Shown here piece by piece: positions 34,024 to 48,853 of a stretch of DNA of 64,000 bases (position 1 is the first letter of the stretch; every line of letters begins with the position of its first letter). Where the stretch lies: positions 22,104,501 to 22,168,500 of the forward strand of contig JBAIAC010000059.1 in the NCBI GenBank assembly GCA_037349315.1. Direction: 5' to 3'. A program made the translations under genes and the position numbers. Origin of the DNA: Chelydra serpentina (taxonomy: Eukaryota; Chordata; Testudines; Chelydridae). The notes beneath the pieces are model-generated. The model worked only from the letters and a program-made list of their open reading frames with translations. It was not told the DNA's origin and searched no databases.

Positions 34024-35280
34024 GCCAGCAGGAAAGATGTGTTTCAGAGACAGAGATATGCATTTCCAATTAGGTATCAAGAGTGGGGTCAGAAGTGCAC
34101 TGTCTTGTTAATTAGATCAGCAAGCCCCACAGCTGCAGCTTCTGCCTAAGGCGGCAGCTCCCTCCCTAGTGTGTCCCCCCTGCTCTATGGAAGATGGGGT
34201 AAGCAAGGTGCAGGGGGACATTAGCCCCCCTCTTCTTCCCCTCCCCCCACACAGCAAGAAGGCACACTGACATAGCCCCCCCGCTTCTTCACACACACAC
34301 ACCCCTCCCCCAGCAAGCAGGCAGGAGTCTCGGAGAGCAGCACATGGCACTGGGGGAAGGGGCTAAACTGCCATTGATAGCCTGCAAACGACTTAGAATG
34401 GAGCATTTCACAACTGTAAATGAGCATGTTCCCTAATTGATCAGCAATGTAAGAACGAAACAACGTTAACCAGGACGACTTCAAGTGAGAAGTTACTGTA
34501 CTTCAGCCCACACTGCCTTCACAAGTATACTATACACTGTTTTCTCCCTTGAGTAAGAGGCTTCTTTCTGCACATCAGATATTGGCTTTAACCTTCTAAT
34601 CGCCCTGTGTGCGCAGATCTTTCACTGAGAGTTTTGCCTCCCCAAATAAATGCAGAATATTGGAGACAAAATCTGCCATGCAGCCAGGAGCAGAAATTTT
34701 AGTCCATAATCAAGCTTGATAGAATTCAATTTACATTTTTTAAAATAATTTCAATGGTTAATATACATTTTTATATTTATTTTTATCTATTCAAATTTTC
34801 ATAGTTGTGGGAAATTAAGGGAGGGATCAGACAGTAATTATTTAATGACAATAGACATTGAGATTCAAAAAGTAAAGCTTTACAACCATTAACACAAAAA
34901 TTGTGAACATCACATGTCAAACTATACGAAGTAAATATCCTTAACCTGTAATAAGTTGTCCAGCAGCATATTTCTTACTTTGCCTATTTGTAAATTACAA
35001 TTATGATGATGAAAATATTTTTCATCAGTTTGTGTGTGAAAAGTAAAATCGATGTTTACCGATAAAAATCGAATACATCCAAGGTTACCCATAACTAGCT
35101 GTCAATCTTGATTCACGTCTGTCTGGGTGTTGTTTTTCATGCCTTTCCATTCCCAGAATACAGACATTCTTTTTTTGTGTATGCCATAAATATGGCAGCA
35201 GGACTCAACCTAAGTATTCTGTATGTGCTCTGAACAGCTGTTACTTTACAAATTTTGTATGTAGTATAGATGTAGCAATG
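34024..35280. other. DEAF1 intron 1, nothing recognised
   Basis: AT-rich intronic sequence with a small pyrimidine-rich part near 34200-34320. No exon-like or repeat-end signal was found. Confidence 0.4.
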
Positions 35281-35392
35281 TCGATCCCAGGATATTAGAG
35301 AGACAGGACCTGAAGAAGAGCTCTCTCACCAACAGAAGTTGGTCCAATAAAAGACATTACCTCACCCACCTTGTGTCTCTACAAGTGTGTCA
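35281..35392. mobile_element. Rearranged short retroelement-tail repeat
   Basis: Contains CCAGGATATTAGAGAGACA followed by CCTGAAGAAGAGCTCT and then CTCACCAACAGAAGTTGGTCC and TTACCTCACCCACCTTGT. The same family, less rearranged, is at 52775-52928. The first 20 bases are in the opposite orientation to the expected end, suggesting a 5' inversion or deletion. Confidence 0.55.
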
Positions 35393-35878
35393 GACTCAGA
35401 GGACTTGTAGGATCTTACTTTGTGAACCCCACATATATGCCATACAACACCCATCTTGGATTCCCTTAGTTACAGGAGGGAACCCTTATGCCTGCTGAAG
35501 AAGCTGAGTTTTCATAAGGGTTTGTATATACCTTATAATTTATGCATAAACCGAAGTTGATATAAACCATGGGCATGTATCAGCTTATACCAAATTTTCT
35601 TTAAAAGCAAATTTTTATAGACAGCAGCAGGAGAGAGACAATCTAGAAAACTTTCCATAACTAAATATGGTATCAAATTTTATGCAAAATATAATTTAAA
35701 AAATTGGATACCTTCTAGCTGGCTCTACCATGATATTATTGAAGTGGTAGCAATTCATATTTAGACTGAGGCAAGCAGAGATTCTGAGGTTTTCTCTTCC
35801 TTTTATCCGTAGTTTTGTAAGTCAGTCCCCTTTTACAGTTCTCACGCACACTGAAGCAGCTTCATTTTTCCTCCTAGT

Positions 35879-36269
35879 CAGGGGCGGCTCTTACAATTCT
35901 GCCGCCCCAAGCAGGGGTGGCGGCGCCCCGCCCCCGACGCAGGCAGACGTGGCGGGGCCCCGTCACTTCTGCCTGCGTCAGGGGCGGGGCGCCGCCACGT
36001 CTGCCTGCGTCGGGGGCGGGGCCTGCGTCGGGGGCGGGGCCCCGTCCCCGACGCAGGCAGTCCCATTCCGGAGCAGCAAGGGGACAGCGGTGGACCTGCC
36101 GCCCCTTTGCCACCGCGGCAGGCGAGATTGGGGCGGCAGTCCGAGTCCCGCGGCGGCGGGAAGAGCGGACCTGCCGCCGAATTGCCGCCGCGGGACTCGG
36201 ACTGCCGCCCCCTTCTCACCTGCCGCCCCAAGCACCAGCTTGGCAAGCTGGTGCCTGGAGCCGTCCCTG
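35879..36269. mobile_element. GC-rich hAT MITE with internal inverted blocks
   Basis: Ends CAGGGGCGGCTC and GAGCCGTCCCTG are inverted repeats, and the 8-bp target duplication CTCCTAGT is exact (35871-35878 and 36270-36277). The interior is very rich in CpG with blocks GACGCAGGCAGACGTGGCGG and its reverse complement repeated several times, so single strands could fold strongly. It lies in DEAF1 intron 1, 345 bp before exon 2. Confidence 0.93.
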
Positions 36270-36504
36270 CTCCTAGTTAATCACATGCTGTTAAATACTG
36301 TCTCAGCTTCAAGAGTGTTCAAATGATAAGCCCAAGCCCGTTTTGAAGATAGATAGCAATAATCAGAATGACATTTATTTCTAGTTTAGATTCTTTGAAA
36401 AGATTTCCAGAGGTGACATCAGAAGTGAAGTTGGGAACGTCCTCTGTGGATGATTTTATTCTCGAGGGGATGGGAGGGAGGACCTGGAAAAAAATTGGAA
36501 ATAA

Positions 36505-36747
<243 letters not shown>

Positions 36748-37131
36748 TAGAATGTTGCTGGCCCCATGTTGATAATGCCCTATGTAATATCTCAGGATAA
36801 ATACAACTCTGATGTTCAGGCTGTGGTAAGATCAGAGGAGGACTCTTCATTGCAACATGCGGGAATTTAGCCACATAACCAGCAATAAAGTGAAGAGTTA
36901 CACAGCTAGCTCACTCTGAATATGTCCCCCCATGTAGCGCTGGTGAACTGAAGCATGTGGCCTTGGATTCACAGTTCTGAGGCCAGAATTTGGTTGACTT
37001 GAAAGCGCACACACCCATCTCGTTACTCCCATACTGATTAGAGTTGTAGGAGTCCAGAGAGAAGAATCAAGAGAGGCATAAAAATAACTGAGGTTTTAAT
37101 TATATTAATTAAAACTCTATTTCTTTTGTAG

Positions 37132-37287
<156 letters not shown>

Positions 37288-37934
37288 TAAGCGTCACTCA
37301 GGCGGGTTATCCCTATATCTACCATTCCTGTATTTGGAACTAGAAACCATCATGTGTAACTCTTTGAAACCATGTTATAAGTACTGACTGTCACCTCTTT
37401 AAATTATGTTGGTAGATCCAAGAGCCAAGTACTTCTTGGGAGTCGAGGAAGACCATTTTCTCCCCATTTCTTCTATAAGAAATCTATTTCTTTCATTCAT
37501 TCCTTGAGTTTGCTTTCACAAGAATACAGGAAAATCTTGCCTTTTCTTTATTATTCTCATGTTCACTTCTCTGTGCATTCCACCCAGGAAGATTAATTTT
37601 TCATTGTAACTATTGATATTGGAAAAGGATTGCAACATTGATAAGTTCTGTCTCCTAGTTCTGGACTCATTTATATTTTAAACTTTGCAAATGGTCATGA
37701 CTTCACCAAGACCTTCTGTTGACATTTGAATGTCAAGATAGCACCGTTTCTTTGTTTCTAAAGATTATTTCTTAATTCAAGTGTGTGCACTGGCCGCTGC
37801 ATTGCAGTCTCCTTTCTGCGCACAAGATGGCACAATAGCTCTAACATTGAAAGTCACATTTCCTAGAAATAGGATATGGAAAATACCTAATACATCCATC
37901 CTCTCATAGTCATTGCAGTTTTAAGTGACTCAAA

Positions 37935-38251
37935 TAAGAACAGCCATATTGGGTCAGACCAATGGTCCATCTAGCCCAGTATCCTGGCTTCCAACAGTGG
38001 CCAATGCCAGGTGTTTCAGAGGGAATGGAACAGAACAGGTAATCGTCAAGTGATCCATCCCCTGTCGCCCATTCCCAGCTTCTGGCAAACAGAGGCTAGG
38101 GACACCATCCCTGCCCATCCTGGCTCATAGCCATTGATGGACCTATCCTCCATGAACTTATCTAGTTCTTTTTTGAACCCTGTTAGTGTCTTGGCCTTCA
38201 CAACATCCTCTGGCAAGAAGTTCCACAGATTAACTATGTGTTGTGTGAAGT
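37935..38251 (-). mobile_element. CR1 LINE 3' fragment
   Basis: On the plus strand it begins AAGAACAGCCATATTGGGTC and continues through CCCAGTATCCTGGC and CCATCCTGGCTCATAGCC; this is the reverse complement of a CR1 3' tail. 5'-truncated, in DEAF1 intron 3. It differs in sequence from the adjacent larger CR1, so it is a separate insertion of another subfamily. Confidence 0.9.
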
Positions 38252-38392
38252 AATGGGAGTTTCATCATTTTCCCGGGAGACTATTTCACTGTCCATTTGA
38301 ACTCATTGTTAAGATACATTTCCTAATGCACACATACAAAATGGGAAATGATTGCCTAGGAAGTAGTACTGCAGAGTAGGGCTCACAGTGAA

Positions 38393-40806
38393 CATAAGAA
38401 TGGCTGTACTGGGTCAGACCAAAGGTCCATCCAGCCCAGTATCCTGTCCGACAGTGGCCAATGCCAGGTGCCCCGGAGTGAGTGGACCTAACAGGTAATG
38501 ATCAAGTCATCTCTCTCCTGCCATCCATCACCCCCCTCTGACAAACAGAGGCTAAGGACACCATTCCTTACCCATCCTGGTTAATAGCCATTAATGGACT
38601 TCATCTCCATGAATTTATCCAATTCTCTTTTAAACCCTGTTATAGTCCTACCCCTCACAGCCAACTCAGGCAAGGAGTTCCACAGGTTGACTGTGCACTG
38701 TGTGAAGAAGAATTTCCTTTTATTTGTTTTAAACCTGCTGCCCACTAATTTCATTGAGTGGCCCCTAGTTCTTCTATTATGGGAACAAGTAAATAATTTT
38801 TCCTTATTCACTTCCTCCACACCACACATAATTTTATATACCTCTATCATATCCCCCCTTAGTCTCCTCTTTTCCAAGCTTAAAAAGTCCTAGCCTCTTT
38901 AATCTCTCCTCATATGGGACCCGTTCCAAACCCCTAATCATTTTTGTTGCCCTTTTCTGAACCTTTTCTAATGCCAGTATATCCTTTTTAAGATGAGGAG
39001 ACCACAATTGTACACAGTATTCAAGATGTGGGCGCACCATGGATTTGTATAAGGGCACTAAGATATTCTCCGTCTTATTCTCTATCCCTTTTTTAATGAT
39101 TCCTAACATCCTGTTTGCTTTTTTAACTGCCGCTGCACACTGCATGTATGTCTTCAGAGAACTATCCACGATGACTCCAAGATCTTTTTCCTGATTAGTT
39201 GTAGCTAAATTAGCCCCCATCATATTGTATGTATAGTTGGGGTTATTTTTTCCAATGTGCATTACTTTACATTTATCCACATTAAATTTCATGTGTCATT
39301 TGTTGCCCAATCATTTAGTTTTGTGAGATCTTTTTGAAGTTCTTCGCAGTCTGCTTTGGTCTTAACTATCTTGAGCAGTTTAGTATCATCTGCAAACTTT
39401 GCCACCTCACTGTTTACCCCTTCTTCCAAATCATTTATGAATAAATTGAATAGAATTGGTCCTAGGACTGACCCTTCGGGAACACCACTAGTTACCCCTC
39501 TCCATTCTGAAAATTTACCATTTATTCCTACCCTTTGTTCCCTGTCTTTTAACCAGCTCTCAATCCATGAAAGGATCTTCCCTCTTATTCCATGGCAACT
39601 TAATTTACGTAAGAGCCTTTGGTGAGGGACCTTGTCAAAGGCTTTCTGGAAATCTAAGTACACTGTGTCCACTGGATCTCCCTTGTCCACATGTTTGTTG
39701 ACCCCTTCAAAGAACTCTAATAGATTAGTAAGACATGACTTCCCATTACAGAAACCATGTTGACTTTTGCCCAATAATTGATGTTCTTCTATGTGCCTGA
39801 CAATTTTATTCTTTACTATTGTTTCAACTAATTTGCCCGGTACGGATGTTAGACTTACCGGTCTGTATTTGCCGGGATCACCTCTAGAGCCCTTTTTAAA
39901 TATTGGCATTACATTAGCTATCTTCCAGTCATTGGGTACAGAAGCCGATTTAAAGGACAGGTTACAAACCATAGTTAATAGTTCCGCAATTTCACATTTG
40001 AGTTCTTTCAGAACTCTTGGGTGAATGCCATCTGGTCCCGGTGACTTGTTACAGTTAAGTTTATCAATTAGTTCCAAAACCTCCTCTAGTGACACTTCAA
40101 TCTGTGACAATTCTTCAGATTTGTCACCTACAAAAGACAGCTCAGGTTTGGGAATCTCCCTAACATTCTCAGCCGTGAAGACCGAAGCAAAGAATTCATT
40201 TAGTTTCTCCGCAATGACTTTATCATCTTTAAGTGCTCCTTTTGTATCTCTATTGTCCAGGGACCCCACTAGTTGTTTAGCAGGCTTCCTGCTTCTGACG
40301 TATTTAAAAAACATTTTGTTATTACTTTTTGAGTTTTTGGCTAGCTGTTCTTCAGACTCCATTTTGGCTTTTCTTATTACATTTTTACACTTAATTTGGC
40401 AGTAGTTATGCTCCTCTCTAGTTACCTCACTGGGATTTGACTTCCACTTTTTAAAAGATGCCTTTTTATCTCTTACTGCTTCTTTTACATGGTTGTTAAG
40501 CCACGGTGGCTCTTTTTTAGTTCTTTGACTTTGTTTTTTAATTTGGGGTATACATTTAAATTGGGTCTCTATTATGGTGACTTTGAAAAGTGTCCATGCA
40601 GCTTGCAGGGATTTCACGTTAGTCACTTTACCTTTTAATTTCTGTTTAACTAACCCCCTCATTTTTTGCATAGTTGCCCTTTCTGAAATTAAATGCCACT
40701 GTGTTGGTCTGTTGATGTGTTCGTCGCACCACAGGAATGTTAAATGTTATTATATTGTGGTCACTATTTTCCAGTGGATCACAAGCTAAATATGAGTCAA
40801 CAGTGT
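38393..40806 (-). mobile_element. CR1 LINE, large 5'-truncated copy with reverse transcriptase
   Basis: On the minus strand, frame 40671-39289 (460 codons) encodes a CR1 reverse transcriptase with SPGPDGIHPRVLKEL, WKIANVMPIFKKG, YRPVSLTSVPGKL, KAFDKVPHQRLLRKL, GVPEGSVLGPILFNLFIND and the catalytic KFADDTK. The frame then stops at an ATGA and the downstream frames 39292-38834 and 38877-38581 carry the remaining C-terminal part. Upstream, frame 40867-40646 contains SDHNIITFNI, the end of the apurinic-type endonuclease domain. The ORF breaks and the missing 5' half make it inactive. Confidence 0.95.
39289..40671 (-). pseudogene. CR1 reverse transcriptase ORF (broken ORF2)
   Basis: Longest coding stretch in the window. 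It spans the fingers and palm of the LINE reverse transcriptase, with the active-site motif FADD near its C-terminal end (about residue 430). The frame ends shortly after at NDWATNDT, whereas the family continues in frame with MKFNVDKCKVMHIG, which here begins a frame offset at 39292. One small indel near 39290 therefore accounts for the break. The upstream endonuclease remnant lies in another frame. It is an old genomic copy, not a host gene. Confidence 0.9.
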
Positions 40807-40811
40807 AACGC

Positions 40812-41121
40812 TGTTCAAAAACAGCAAACATCATTCTAGGATGTATCAGAAGGAATGTTGTAAGCAAGACGTGAAGAAATTCTTCCGCTCTACTCTGTGT
40901 TGATTAGGCCTCAGCTGGAGTATTATGTCCAGTTCTGGGTGCCACATTTCAGAAAAGAACAAACTGGAGACAGTCTAGAGGAGAGCAACAAAATGATTAA
41001 AGGTCTAGAAAACATGACCTATGAGGGAAGATTGAAAAAATTGGGTTTGTTTAATGTGGAAAAGAGAAGACTGATGGGGGACATAACAGTTTTCAAACAC
41101 ATAAAAGGTTGTTACAAGGAG
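40812..41121 (+). mobile_element. CR1 LINE fragment, opposite orientation
   Basis: Plus-strand frame 40897-41121 encodes RPQLEYYVQFWVPHFRKE, SNKMIKGLENMTYEGRLKKL and LFNVEKRRLMGD, the CR1 reverse-transcriptase C-terminal region also present in the minus-strand CR1 at about 38.9-39.1 kb. It is a different CR1 subfamily, truncated at both ends, abutting the larger CR1 head to head on the left and the PLE on the right. Confidence 0.85.
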
Positions 41122-42725
41122 GAAGTTTTAGTTGGGGGCTGAAGGTGACGGCTAGTGGCGTTCTGTTATTTTCTTTGTTGGTCCTGTCCTGTGGTAGGTG
41201 ACTTCTGGGTACCCTTCTGGCTCTGTCAATCTGTTTCTTCACTTCACCAGATGGGTATTATAATTTTAATAATGCTTGATAGAGATCTTGTAGGTGTTTG
41301 TCTCTGTCTGAGGGATTGGAGCAAATGCGGTTGTACCTTAGAGCTTAGCTGTAGACAATGGATCGTGTGGTGTATCCTGGATGGAAGCTGGAGGTATGTA
41401 GGTAAGTATAGCGGTCAGTAGGTTTCCGGTATAGGGTGGTGTTTATGTGGCCATCGTTTATTAGCACAGTAGTATCCAGGAAATGGACCGCTTGTGTGGA
41501 TTGGTCCAGGCTGAGGTTGATGGTGGGATGGAAATCGTTGAAATCATGGTGGAATTCCTCAAGGGCTTCTTTTCCATGGGTCCAGATGATGAAGATGTCA
41601 TCAATGTAGCACAAATAGAGTAGGGGCATTAGGGTGGCTAAACTTTGTGACTTTGTCCTCACCCACAACTATTTAACATTTGGGGACAATGTATTCCTTC
41701 AAGTCAGCGGCACTGCTATGGGTACCTACATGGCCCCACAGTATGCCAACATTTTTATGGCTGACATAGAACAACGCTTCCTTAGCTCTCGTCCCCTAAC
41801 GCCACTAGCCGTCACCTTCAGCCCCCAACTAAAACCTCTCCAGCGCATCAGCAAAGATCTACAACCTATCCTGAAAGACGATCCCTCACTCTCACAGATC
41901 TTGGGAGACAGACCAGTCCTCACTTACAGACAGCCCCCCAACCTGAAGCAAATACTCACCAGCAACCACACACCACACAACAAAAACACTAACCCAGGAA
42001 CCTATCCTTGCAACAAAGCCCGATGCCAACTCTGTCCACATATCTATTCAAGTGACACCATCATAGGACCTAATCACATCAGCCACGCCATCAAGGGGCT
42101 CATTCACCTGCACATCTACCAATATGATATATGCCATCATGTGCCAGCTATGCCACTCTGCCATGTACATTGGCCAAACCGGACAGTCTCTACGCAAAAG
42201 AATAAATGGACACAAATCTGACATCAGGAATTATAACGTTCAAAAACAAGTAGGAGAACACTTCAGCCTCTCTGGTCACTCATAACAGACTTAAAGGTGG
42301 CAATTCTGCAACAGAAAAGCTTCAAAAACAGACTCTCCATCAAGAAACTGCCGAACTGGAATTAATTTGCAAATTAGATACCATTAGCTTGGGCTTGAAT
42401 AGAGACTGAGAGTGGCTGGGTCATTACACAAATTGAATCTATTTCCCCATGTTAAGTATCCTCACACCTTTGTGTCAACTGTCTGAAATGGGCCATCTTG
42501 ATTATCACTACAAAAGTTTTTTTCTCCTGCTGATAATAGCTCATCCTAATTAATTAGCCTCTTAGAGTTGGTATGGCAACTTCCACCTTTTCATGTTCTC
42601 TGTGTGTATATATATCTTCATACTGTATGTTCTATTCTATGCATCTGATGAAAGTGAGCTGTAGCCCACGAAAGCTTATGCTCAAATAAATTTGTTAGTC
42701 TCTAAGGTGCTACAAGTACTCCTCA
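41122..42725 (+). mobile_element. Penelope-like retroelement (PLE), internally inverted
   Basis: Two coding parts of one PLE lie in opposite orientations. Plus strand 41634-42221 encodes the reverse-transcriptase part FGDNVFLQVSGTAMGTYMAP, then the linker QLKPLQRISKDLQPIL and PGTYPCNKARCQLCPHI, followed after a frameshift by a GIY-YIG nuclease-like MYIGQTGQSLRKRINGHK. The RT catalytic core with YIDDIFIIW, VHFLDTTV and LYRKPTDRYTYLH is on the minus strand at 41668-41345. The 3' end carries a hammerhead-like motif and a GCTTATGCTCAAATAAAT tail. The inversion and frameshift make it non-functional. It lies in DEAF1 intron 3. Confidence 0.88.
42641..42690 (+). ncRNA. Hammerhead-ribozyme-like motif in the PLE 3' end
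   Basis: The core reads CTGATGA (42645-42651), stem II GTGAGC-TGTA-GCCCAC (42654-42669, one A.C mismatch), GAAA (42670-42673), then a minimal stem III GC-TTAT-GC closed by A42673-T42682, and the expected cleavage-site C at 42683. PLEs in several animals are known to carry hammerhead ribozymes of this short-stem-III type. Two extra A residues lie between the core and stem II, and stem I (bases before 42645 with those after 42683) pairs poorly, so activity is doubtful. Confidence 0.55.
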
Positions 42726-42880
42726 TTCTTTCTAAATTATATGTCATTTAATATGTTTCTCTGCTCATTATGGACAGTCACAAGCTGAGTTAATTGCATT
42801 ACAGTCTGGGTATCACAGATATTCAAAATCCAAAGCTATGTTTGGTGGATATTTAGTATGTTTCATCTTTCTTTTCTTAA

Positions 42881-43108
<228 letters not shown>

Positions 43109-43796
43109 TAATTATGCTGCTCTTAAAAACCTGTTATGAAGGGAAGGGAGAATTTCCAAGCCAGTCTTCTCCTTTTGGATATTGCTCTCCTTGGGTGCTT
43201 TGGCCTCTTGCTACCTCACTCTGTTCCTTTGGAGAGTAGGAAGCCTGACTCCCACATGGATTCTTTGGTTGTCTCAGAAGCTCTCCTATTCTTTGCTGCG
43301 TCTGCTGAATCTTGACACAGCAACAAGCAGCACAGAGGCACTGGAGCTGTCTGCCTGCAGATTCAGGCATCCATGGCTGCCCTTTTGTTCACATATGGAA
43401 GCTTTTCTTCACAACCATTAAAGGCTAGAAACTTAAAAATAAAAGTAAAGGAGAGCACTACTTCTGGAGAAGTTGATGGCATTTGCCTGGGAGAGCTTTG
43501 TACGTGCCACAGAGGAGTGCATTCTTCCAGTGTGGATCTAGGTGCTAATGAGACTAGGATGTGGAGCAGCCTAAGCATACACAAATGAACAGGAGGTGGT
43601 AAGCACTGGTTAATACACCCAAGGTCTTAAATGAGTACAATTATTCTAATAGGGTGGGAACTACTAGACTAGTGTGCCAGATATTTACATGTTATGGATT
43701 AACTGCTTCATCACCTGATGGTTTCAGTGCTTACATCTTCAAAAAAGTGAAAAAGTTATTTTTAACCACCAGATGCCTTCTCTTGCCTTGTTTCAG

Positions 43797-43936
43797 GAGG
43801 CCGGGGCCGATGTATTAAGCAAGGGGAGAACTGGTACAGCCCCACTGAGTTTGAAGCCATGGCAGGAAGAGCCAGCAGCAAAGATTGGAAAAGAAGCATC
43901 CGCTATGCTGGGAGGCCACTGCAGTGCCTTATTCAT
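43797..43936 (+). CDS. DEAF1: DEAF1 coding exon 5 (SAND core, KDWK motif)
   Basis: Acceptor TTGTTTCAG, donor GTAAGA. Encodes residues 213 (split) to 259: [20 protein letters not shown] then [19 protein letters not shown] and PLQCLIH. KDWK at residues 241-244 is the DNA-contacting motif of SAND domains, and the flanking R/K residues are intact. The exon is almost identical to the human one, with His where human has Gln at the last position. A functional DNA-binding domain is expected. Confidence 0.97.
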
Positions 43937-44647
43937 GTAAGATCAAGCCTGTGCTTGTCTCTGCTCCAGGGGAAGGGAGGGCAGTGTCTGACTCTTCAGC
44001 GTCCTGGCCAGATGCTTGTGTTCTGTCAAAGGGATGGGTGGGGGGACACTGACCTACTCACAGGAGTATTAAAGAGAAATGATGTTACAACAGGGCACTT
44101 CATTAACAGTGATTTGGTTTTGCTGACAACAAAGGGGTAGAACCCTGGCCAGGTTCCCAAGTTAAGTCAGTCCACATGTTTCTTATGCTCATAAAGGATT
44201 ATAGCTTTATTCCAGTTAGAAGCTACCATGGGATAAGTTCCAGCACTGAACTCCATATGGCAGAAATGGGGAAATAATAGCCTTAAAGGCTTCCCACCTG
44301 CATTACTTCCTTCTAATTCTATAATCGGACCTCTTTTACTGTTGTTTGGCTGGGAACAAGTGGTTTCCTTGCTTCTTATTAGGTTACTCCAGATAGTTTA
44401 CATCCCATAGTGTTAGAAGGGAGGCCCATTCTTTATGGGGCATTACTATTAAACAGACAATTGGGCAGACATCCTTTATACTGTTCTAAACACATTCACC
44501 TACCCTTTGTCTTTGCTTTTGGAGTTCTTTTTCCCTTGATATAGTCCCCACCATTCCCTTTGTTTCTGAAGAGTTGTCCTTTTTACTGCTATCCAGGGCC
44601 TTCAGGGACTGGACAGATTCTCAGGAGAGGCCTGAATCATTTGCTAG

Positions 44648-44836
<189 letters not shown>

Positions 44837-45438
44837 TAGTGATAATCAGTTAGGCTGTCACGTGGCCATCAGAGTTTAAGTCATGAGCAGTCCGAGACAG
44901 GAAGGGGTTGGGAGTGTTGTGGATGCAGTGTGCTTTGTTCATGAGGGTAATGAACTCCCTCTGTTTGATGTTCAGAGCTGCTCCTTAGATAATGATGGTA
45001 AGATGCTGAGTCTGGGCCCTTTTAGCTGGAGTGGGCATTTTGTGTGAAATGAGTGAGTAGCATAATGGGGGTGGGACGGCAGAGATTTTGTTGGTACAAG
45101 TGGGTAGCTGGTTTGGGGATATGCTCTTTGCTGAGACTGGTGATATCTTAGCCTTCAGTTTTGACCATCTTTAGTGCTGACCATGGAGTGACACCACCAG
45201 CTGTACTGAAAGGGTTGAGATCAATACCTTAAATATTGTGCATCTTAACTGTTCTCTTTGGCCTGGAGAGAAGAAGCAAATATCTCTGCTGTAGTCTTAA
45301 TTGGCATTTTGACAAAATGCAGCAGCAGGACAGCCCAGTGGTCTGCTAGCTCTGTCTTCCTCAGGAAGAGCTGCTACATATAAAAACAGTATGCTCCCAG
45401 CTGTGTCTGGAGAGTTGGAGCAAACATGATCAAGCTGA

Positions 45439-47891
<2,453 letters not shown>

Positions 47892-48199
47892 TGAAAACAC
47901 ACATGCAGTTTGCAGTAGTGACGTGTGTGGGGTTCTGAACTCCCATTGCCAAAGGAGGAAGGGCTTTGAAAACAGCTGTGCGACTTTTCTTCAAGGGCTT
48001 AACCAAAGGGTCTAGATCATTCATTCTCTTTTCCTCAAAGTGACACCATCAGTTTGAAATCTTGTCAATTTCATAAAATGAGTTAAAAATACTTTGTTAC
48101 TGCACCTACCACTGCATCCTCCTTTGTAATTTTTGTGTTTTTTACCCACCCATCTTCTACTTATGTTTTCCTCTTCCCTCTTTACTTTGAAAAAACACC

Positions 48200-48230
48200 C
48201 CCCCCCCCCCCAAAAAAAAAAAAACCCCAG
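48200..48230. repeat. Poly-C followed by poly-A tract
   Basis: A run of about 14 C is followed directly by about 12 A in DEAF1 intron 8. Exact lengths are likely to be polymorphic or subject to sequencing error. Confidence 0.85.
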
Positions 48231-48853
48231 AAAACTGTCTGTGCAATGAAACTGACTGGATGAAAAATGCAGTCAAATCTCCAAAGTAAACTGAAAAAAA
48301 TAGAAATATTTCCCCCGTCAATGATAATTTAAGTATTACTTGAAGGCCCGCACAGTGGAAGTTGAAACTGTGTAATAAATTAATAGCTCATCTGGCAATT
48401 CAAATAGTTCTGATAGAAGGAACAAATTCCAATGTTAAAAACATACCCAACAATAGCATAGTATCTCTTGCTTTAGAGTTTGGATTAAATAAAGTCCACG
48501 TTATGTATATCCTGTCATTTTTTTAAAGTCTTCTTTCTATGTGTTTATTGTTAAACCTAAGCAGTTTTTCACCACTTGCTGCAGCATGGGGTATGAGTCA
48601 CTTGCAGTATTATCGGGGTATATCTCACGTAATCATTTCCCTGCAATTGCAGGGGCCTTGGGCACTGGTACAACTTGGTCCCTCCTATGCTCTGCCTGCG
48701 TCACATAATAGTCTAGTATCCTGTAATAGTTTGTCTCATTTCAGTTGTTGGGTTTAATGTGCGGGTGCTGCGTGGTGTAGGTGGCCTGTGATATACAGGT
48801 CAGGCTAGATGATCTGGTGGTCCCTTCTGGCTTTACATTCTGTGCCTCTAACC

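Noticed and set aside
35878..36326. Several overlapping 80-125-codon frames on both strands
   Set aside because: All lie within the CpG-rich hAT MITE and reflect its inverted repeats.
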